From contig NZ_JAVHUY010000007.1 in assembly GCF_031085175.1 (NCBI RefSeq), positions 1-64,000 of the forward strand: DNA of 64,000 bases, written 5' to 3'. The translations under genes were made by a program, and so were the position numbers. A model generated the notes under the pieces. It had not been told where the DNA came from and searched no databases. It saw only the letters and a program-made list of their open reading frames with translations. Numbering within the stretch: position 1 is the stretch's first letter; each line of letters opens with the position of its first letter. Positions 59,779 through 64,000 of the stretch are shown one piece after another. This DNA is from Phytohabitans maris. Its GTDB lineage: Bacteria; Actinomycetota; Actinomycetes; Mycobacteriales; Micromonosporaceae.

Positions 59779-60930
59779 TCATCCCGCGCCCGCCGGTGGG
59801 GTCGGACCGGCGCCGGCGTTGTCGGGCCGATCGCCGGCCGCGGCGACCGTGTCGGCCTGCCCGGCCAGATCAAGCAGCGCGCGTGCGAGCGTGGCGCCTT
59901 GCCCGGCATCGATGTAGAAGGTCTGCTCGCTGTCGAGGTCAGCAACGATCAGGCCGACGAACGTACGCTGCGGCTGCGGGTCCCCCACGAACTGGACCAG
60001 CTGCGCGGCGACCCAGGTGCGTCGACCGCGTCCGCCCGGGTCCGCGTGGTAGCGGCGACCCACGTGCATGGGCAGCGGCGCGTCGGGGTGGAAGTCGTCC
60101 TGGACCGCCAGACACTGCTGCCGGTCACACCACCGCGGGTGGGCTACGGCCGGGACGGGGTCGTCAGATGGCACCGCGGTCGCGGCGGGCCCGGCGTTCT
60201 CACCACCCGGACGGGGGGCCGTGTGGAACAGACGCAACGGCCGCCAGACCTCCGTGCTCGCGGCCGCGTCTTGGCGGTCTGCCGCCTCGCTCCGGTCGGG
60301 AAACAGGGTGATGCGTCCGAGGGTGGCGTGGTTGACCAGGTCACTAACCACGCGCAGGTCGACGTCGCTGTCGCGGGCCAGGACGTCGAAATAGCCGACC
60401 GGGCCGCGCGCGGTGAACGGTCCCCACCCATGCGCCTCCACCCGAAGTTCCACCACGTCCGGGCCGAACCCGGCCGGGTGGCAGCAGACACGGACAGCGC
60501 GGACAGCCGCCCACGGTGCGCTCCACCTGCCGCCCTCGTGCCCGTACTCGACGTACTGACTGGTCATCCGCAGATACAACCCATCAAGGCCCCGATCACG
60601 GCTGAGCCAGACCAGGCAGCTGACGGTAGCCGCGCCCGGCAGACACGAGGTCACCGCGAACAGCAGCCCACCCAAAACAGCCACAACGTCAACGCCCCAC
60701 CAGATCATCACCAGCGACACCAACAGGCCAGCACTGGTGATCCCGCCGAACAGCAGCGCCCTGATGCGTGCCAGCGACCGCCGCCGTGCCCGCAAATCCG
60801 GTGCGCCGACCAGATCGAGCACGGTCGCCGCGGGCGTGGACATCCAGATCGGTGGCGGCGGCACAGCCGCTGCGGGTGTGGACACGGTATCGAGCTCCAA
60901 CCTTGAGGCAAAACGGGCGACATCCCGCAC
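59779..60930 (-). CDS. Membrane protein with C-terminal DUF6907-like domain
   Basis: The 383-residue product has two membrane spans near the N-terminus (ALLFGGITSAGLLVSLVMIW and VVAVLGGLLFAVTSCLPGAA), a soluble middle region resembling a PH-like domain (MTSQYVEYGHEGGRWSAPWA), and a C-terminal part (AHPRWCDRQQCLAVQDDFHP; FVGLIVADLDSEQTFYIDAG) like DUF6907 proteins of actinomycetes. Function unknown. The ATG at 60930 is the longest start; an ATG at 60842 (MSTPAATVLDLVG) may be the real one. Confidence 0.6.
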   Translation of the reverse strand: MRDVARFASRLELDTVSTPAAAVPPPPIWMSTPAATVLDLVGAPDLRARRRSLARIRALLFGGITSAGLLVSLVMIWWGVDVVAVLGGLLFAVTSCLPGAATVSCLVWLSRDRGLDGLYLRMTSQYVEYGHEGGRWSAPWAAVRAVRVCCHPAGFGPDVVELRVEAHGWGPFTARGPVGYFDVLARDSDVDLRVVSDLVNHATLGRITLFPDRSEAADRQDAAASTEVWRPLRLFHTAPRPGGENAGPAATAVPSDDPVPAVAHPRWCDRQQCLAVQDDFHPDAPLPMHVGRRYHADPGGRGRRTWVAAQLVQFVGDPQPQRTFVGLIVADLDSEQTFYIDAGQGATLARALLDLAGQADTVAAAGDRPDNAGAGPTPPAGAG

Positions 60931-60953
60931 CGCGCTCGTCGCGCCACTGCGGC

Positions 60954-61061
60954 AGCAGGGGCGGGGCTAGCAGCAGGGGCGGGGCTAGCAGCAGGGGCGG
61001 GGCTAGCAGCAGGGGCGGGGCTAGCAGCAGGGGCGGGGCTAGCAGCAGGGGCGGGGCTAGC
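60954..61061. repeat. Six perfect 18-bp tandem repeats
   Basis: The unit AGCAGGGGCGGGGCTAGC is repeated six times without change. On the minus strand it encodes SPAPAA repeats in a frame that starts after a good membrane segment (ALIQLTVTTIVCGLLLIVAR), so a small membrane protein with a Pro/Ala-rich stalk may be encoded from about 61250 downwards. I cannot identify its start codon, and this frame overlaps the N-terminus of the gene at 59779-60930. The perfect copies suggest recent expansion. Confidence 0.8.
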
Positions 61062-61341
61062 AGGGGTGGGGTGGGTGCGGGGCAAGTCCGGGTATCTGGC
61101 CACGATCAGGAGCAAGCCGCAGACGATGGTCGTCACCGTGAGCTGGATGAGTGCAGTGACAGCGCCGTTCTGACCGGCGGTTACGGTGGTCGATACCTGC
61201 TCGGGGTTGGTCCAGAACGCGACCGTCGCGGATGTGGCAGTCCGCGTCGTGACACGCCAGGCCAGCCCTCTGCCGGCGCACCGCGGCGAGCCGCACCGCG
61301 ATGGTGACCGCCCGCCGAGGGCCGGCGTGGTCCGGCCGCGC

Positions 61342-62370
61342 TCATCGCCGCGCCCGAGGGTGCAGGTGGCACCCACGGTTCGGCGGTGTCGGCCGCACGC
61401 CCGCGCATGGCAGCGTGCGGGCGCTCGGCCCCCTGGTCCAGGCCGCAGGTGGGCCCCAGCAACAGCGGTCATACCGGTACCCCCTCCCGTGCTCCTCGGT
61501 TCGGTTTTGGGTCATGGCTGGGGTGCCGGCTGTGCGTCGCTGGCCCGGTGACGGGCCAGCAGAAGCAGCACATCGTGCTCGGGCAGCACGGCCAGGCCGG
61601 CCAGGACGGCGGCCACCAGGCGGCGGTCGTCGTCCTTGTCCGCCTCGGCCAGGTCGGCGTAGGGGACCATCTGTTCTTCCGCGGTAGGGTGCCGGGACCG
61701 CATCGAGGTCTGGCCAACCGCCTGCCATGCGGCCATCCGCGCCGCGTGCACCCAGTCGGCCAGCTCCTCGGTCAGCTGACGCTGCTGTTGTTCCACTCGT
61801 CCCCTCCACGCTGGCGGGCACGGCCCACCCCTCTTGGTCTTCAAGGCCGCCAGACGCAAGGCGACAACGGAAATCCGGCACGCCAACAGCCGTCGCGATG
61901 TGAGCGACCAACTGGCCGGCGAGACGACGCGCGACGATTTCCCAGACCTGCTCAGCCGTCCGGTGCCCACCGGCCCCGCGAGATCGCCGCCGCTGCGTCC
62001 CGGTCATATCGAGCACCGCCCGCACGACCGGCCGAGATGCCCCCGTTTCGGCGGCCACCGTCCGCTCACTGGCACCCTCGGCGTACCGGCGGGCGATATC
62101 GGCGATCTCGTCCGGCGACAGCCCACCCGGCAACCGCGGCTGCCCCGCGCCGGGCGGATGCACACCGAGCTGATCGAACTGATGCTGCAGGGTCGCCGAC
62201 GGGGTCCCGGTCTCGGTGGCGAGCTGGCCTATCGAAGCGCCGGCCCTGCGGCGAGCAACAAGATCGGCCAGCAGCTCATCGGGCCACTCACGGCGGTACC
62301 CGCGACCGCCCGTGCGCGTCTGGGGCAATGGTCGGCCGTCTGCATCACGCGGTAAGGGTGGCCCGGTCAT
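61342..62370 (-). CDS. Multi-HTH protein, C-terminal end uncertain
   Basis: From the ATG at 62370 the frame encodes three helix-turn-helix-like units: LADLVARRRAGASIGQLATE, IADIARRYAEGASERTVAAE and IVARRLAGQLVAHIATAVGV. These resemble Hin/homeodomain-like DNA-binding repeats. After about 61860 the frame (SVEGTSGTTAASADRGAGRL) no longer looks coding and overlaps the RyR-like gene, so the true end is probably near there or an indel is present. The ATG overlaps the stop of the upstream membrane-protein frame. Confidence 0.4.
   Translation of the reverse strand: MTGPPLPRDADGRPLPQTRTGGRGYRREWPDELLADLVARRRAGASIGQLATETGTPSATLQHQFDQLGVHPPGAGQPRLPGGLSPDEIADIARRYAEGASERTVAAETGASRPVVRAVLDMTGTQRRRSRGAGGHRTAEQVWEIVARRLAGQLVAHIATAVGVPDFRCRLASGGLEDQEGWAVPASVEGTSGTTAASADRGAGRLGARGADGRMAGGWPDLDAVPAPYRGRTDGPLRRPGRGGQGRRPPPGGRRPGRPGRAARARCAASAGPSPGQRRTAGTPAMTQNRTEEHGRGYRYDRCCWGPPAAWTRGPSARTLPCAGVRPTPPNRGCHLHPRARR
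61512..61796 (-). CDS. Small RyR-domain-like protein
   Basis: The 94-residue protein (start GTG 61796 with GGAGGGG five bases upstream) contains EEQMVPYADLAEADKDDDRR, close to the core of RyR domains (P-Y-x-x-L-x-E-x-x-K-D-x-D-R). A helical stretch (QRQLTEELADWVHAARMAAW) precedes it. RyR domains in bacteria often occur in nucleotide-signalling or phage-defence settings, but nothing here fixes the role. The upstream HTH frame overlaps it. Confidence 0.6.
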   Translation of the reverse strand: MEQQQRQLTEELADWVHAARMAAWQAVGQTSMRSRHPTAEEQMVPYADLAEADKDDDRRLVAAVLAGLAVLPEHDVLLLLARHRASDAQPAPQP

Positions 62371-62742
62371 CGCACTGGCCTCGACAATGGCCGCGAGCAG
62401 CTGGCCGGGGCGGGCGCTGCCGGCGGCCGCACGGCTTGTTGCGCGGTCAAGCCACCCGCCGCCACCAGGCAGCCGACCCCAACCGCTTGCCCTACCAGCG
62501 ACCCGGTCGCTGCCCTGGCCGCCGCAGGGACCGCAACCACACCCACCCAGCCCAACGGGCTAACAGCCACCGGGACGGACCCCGCGGCCACCAGCAGCCA
62601 CACCACTACCCGCCCGGCTCCACCACCGATCATCGGCCACCGCCCCGAACAGCAGGTACCCCGACCCGACCGCCAGCGGCGTGCGCCAGCGGCCCGGCCA
62701 GCAGGCGCACGGCTGGTCCAGCCAGGACGCCGTGACCGCCAC
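62367..62742 (-). pseudogene. Possible small membrane protein, frame disturbed
   Basis: Near 62742 one frame reads MAVTASWLDQPCACWPGRWR and GSGYLLFGAVADD, then a different frame gives hydrophobic VVVWLLVAAGSVPVAVSPLG and SLVGQAVGVGCLVAAGGLTA to a stop at 62367. A one-base shift near 62640 would join them into a small membrane protein. I do not recognise it. Confidence 0.35.
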
Positions 62743-62869
62743 CGCCGACGGTGGCGGTCACGGCGGACCGCCGATCCGGGCGCGGATGTCCCCACCGGCT
62801 CCGGGAACCGGCACACCCCGTCGCATGCTGGCCGGCGGCGTCGGTGTTCGCGATGTTCGCGGGCCCGGC

Positions 62870-63790
62870 TCACTCGAATCCCCCGTCCGGGCTCGACTGC
62901 CGGCCGGCTGGTGGTCGGCACGGGTCGGGGTCGGCTGGTGTGGGGGCGCAGGCGATTCGGATGATCCAGGCCCGGTAGTGCGGGTTGGTCAGGTCGGTGG
63001 CCGCTACGGCGGGGACGGCTCGTTCGCAGCGCGGGACCAACCCGTAGGCGTGGCTCATCACACCGACCAGCTGCCACCGCCCGTCGATCTTCTGCAACAC
63101 CGGCGAACCCGAGTCACCACCACACGTCGCCTGCCTGTCGAACTGGACACACAACTCACCGTCGGTGATCCAGACCGCCGCGCACCGCTGCGCGGGGGCG
63201 GTCACGCCATCGAGCTCGTGCAGCACCTGCGCTGGTGGCTCGGCCCCGTCCGGCAGCACCGCACACCGGTCGTCGACCTGGACACCCCAGCCGACCACCC
63301 GGGTAGAGACCGCCATACCCGCGTGTGAGGCCAGCGGGAACGGCGTCACATCCGCCACCGCGGTGGCCAGCCGCAGCAGGGCCAGGTCCGCGTGCGGCTG
63401 CGGCGGACGCAGCGCGTCGCCGTCCCAGCCGGGGAACACCTCCACCCCCGCCACCGCGCTGACCTGCCCACCGCTACGCCAGCTCGCGGAGCCGATCCGC
63501 ACCCGCATCCGGGTGTGGTCCTCCAGGCTGCCGTCCGGGTTGGTGACACAGTGCGCCACCGTGACCACATACGTTGGTGAGACCAGGTTGGCGCCGCAGG
63601 CATGCCGGTCGCCGTCCGGTTTGGCCTTGATCAAGCTCGCCACCGCCGGGCAGCTTTGCGTCGCCGTCCTCGACGGCATCCGCGTCACCAACGCCGAGGC
63701 CGGCGGGTCCGGCACCCCCTCCGGCATGGGCGGGGAGCCGCACGCCGTCATCGCCAGCACGAGCACGACAACGGCGATCACCGGCAGCAT
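62870..63790 (-). CDS. Trypsin-like serine protease, lipoprotein
   Basis: From the ATG at 63790 the product (306 residues) starts with a signal and lipobox (VVLVLAMTACGSPP), then a chymotrypsin-fold domain with the full triad: His in VVTVAHCVTN, Asp in PHADLALLRLA, Ser in CGGDSGSPVLQ. Cysteine pairs around His and Ser fit disulfides. The open frame continues upstream to 63973 with a further hydrophobic stretch, so the true start may be earlier. It is probably exported and anchored; substrate unknown. Unlike the gene at 58634 it is intact. Confidence 0.72.
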   Translation of the reverse strand: MLPVIAVVVLVLAMTACGSPPMPEGVPDPPASALVTRMPSRTATQSCPAVASLIKAKPDGDRHACGANLVSPTYVVTVAHCVTNPDGSLEDHTRMRVRIGSASWRSGGQVSAVAGVEVFPGWDGDALRPPQPHADLALLRLATAVADVTPFPLASHAGMAVSTRVVGWGVQVDDRCAVLPDGAEPPAQVLHELDGVTAPAQRCAAVWITDGELCVQFDRQATCGGDSGSPVLQKIDGRWQLVGVMSHAYGLVPRCERAVPAVAATDLTNPHYRAWIIRIACAPTPADPDPCRPPAGRQSSPDGGFE

Positions 63791-64000
63791 CCGGCCGGCC
63801 CGACCCAGCCACCGCGGCAGTGTCCGCCTCCCCCACACGGCAACCGCCGCGAAGAGCCACCCGACCACACTCAAGCAGAGCCCGGCGTGACCGTGACCCG
63901 GGGCCGGCGGGGACTCTGCCGCCTCACCGACCGGCCGGGTGCCGTCGCCGGCCGGTCGCCTGCGCCGCCACACGCCACCACGCCCCGGACCGTCGGTGAA

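Noticed and set aside
60954-61061. CRISPR-like array
   Set aside because: The repeats are contiguous with no spacers, and no cas genes are near.
1-64000. rRNA genes, tRNA genes, or an NRPS/PKS-type biosynthetic cluster
   Set aside because: No tRNA-like or rRNA sequence was noticed by eye, and no megasynthase or tailoring set was found.

Overview
The window is high-GC actinobacterial DNA. Leader and start usage (many GTG starts, ATGA/GTGA stop-start overlaps, GGAGG ribosome sites), two LacI and two GntR regulators, a DUF574-type SAM methyltransferase, an LtrA-type membrane protein and the IS families present all fit a filamentous actinomycete, most likely Micromonosporaceae. The family assignment is inference. 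The window looks like accessory chromosome: catabolic islands separated by decaying genes and insertion sequences.

Layout. 1-2105: an intact ISAzo13-family element whose left end is base 1, then fragments of an MFS gene and an IS481 transposase fused end to end. 2126-11126 (minus): an iron/phosphonate-type ABC importer (binding lipoprotein, fused two-domain permease, ATPase), an MFS transporter, a racemase/decarboxylase-fold enzyme, an amidohydrolase and two leaderless NMT1/4,5-dihydroxyphthalate-decarboxylase-like proteins. 11375-18692 (plus), divergent from it: M24 hydrolase, Gfo/Idh/MocA oxidoreductase, D-2-hydroxyacid dehydrogenase, FAH hydrolase, a third NMT1/DHP-decarboxylase-like protein, a LigJ-type 4-oxalomesaconate hydratase, a LigK-type aldolase and a GntR regulator. 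Together these look like uptake plus degradation of an acidic aromatic or tricarboxylate-like compound ending in pyruvate and oxaloacetate, with no ring-cleavage dioxygenase in view.

18729-24792 (minus): an ACT-domain protein, an M20/beta-lactamase chimera, a truncated M19 dipeptidase, and a complete three-subunit molybdenum hydroxylase whose expected catalytic Glu is Gln. 25272-26495: LtrA. 26496-27368: remnants.

27369-47723: a large second catabolic island. Plus strand: two paralogous TIM-barrel PEP-hydrolase-like proteins and a degenerate PfkB protein. Minus strand: LacI regulator, sugar ABC importer, a frameshifted Tm-1-like/UPF0261 protein, FAH hydrolase, D-2-hydroxyacid dehydrogenase, cupin, FMN-dependent hydroxyacid oxidase, IlvD/Edd dehydratase, MmgE/PrpD protein, Gfo/Idh oxidoreductase; divergent GntR regulator; then gamma-carbonic-anhydrase-like protein, BKACE enzyme, ketopantoate-reductase-like protein and a second LacI regulator. 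The set suggests a nonphosphorylative sugar-acid pathway (dehydrogenation, dehydration to a 2-keto-3-deoxy acid, oxidation, hydrolytic or BKACE cleavage). A shared operator-like motif lies in the promoters at both ends of the inner block.

48173-50697: a broken IS256-family transposase and an IS5-family element with clear ends. 50759-64000: small unrelated genes (ABM-like monooxygenase, membrane Hsp70/beta-propeller fusion, PH-like protein, SAM methyltransferase, AlkA-like glycosylase, trypsin-like proteases, RyR-like and HTH proteins), a 3' fragment of a group II intron with a recognisable domain V, and an unusual density of single-base frameshifts.
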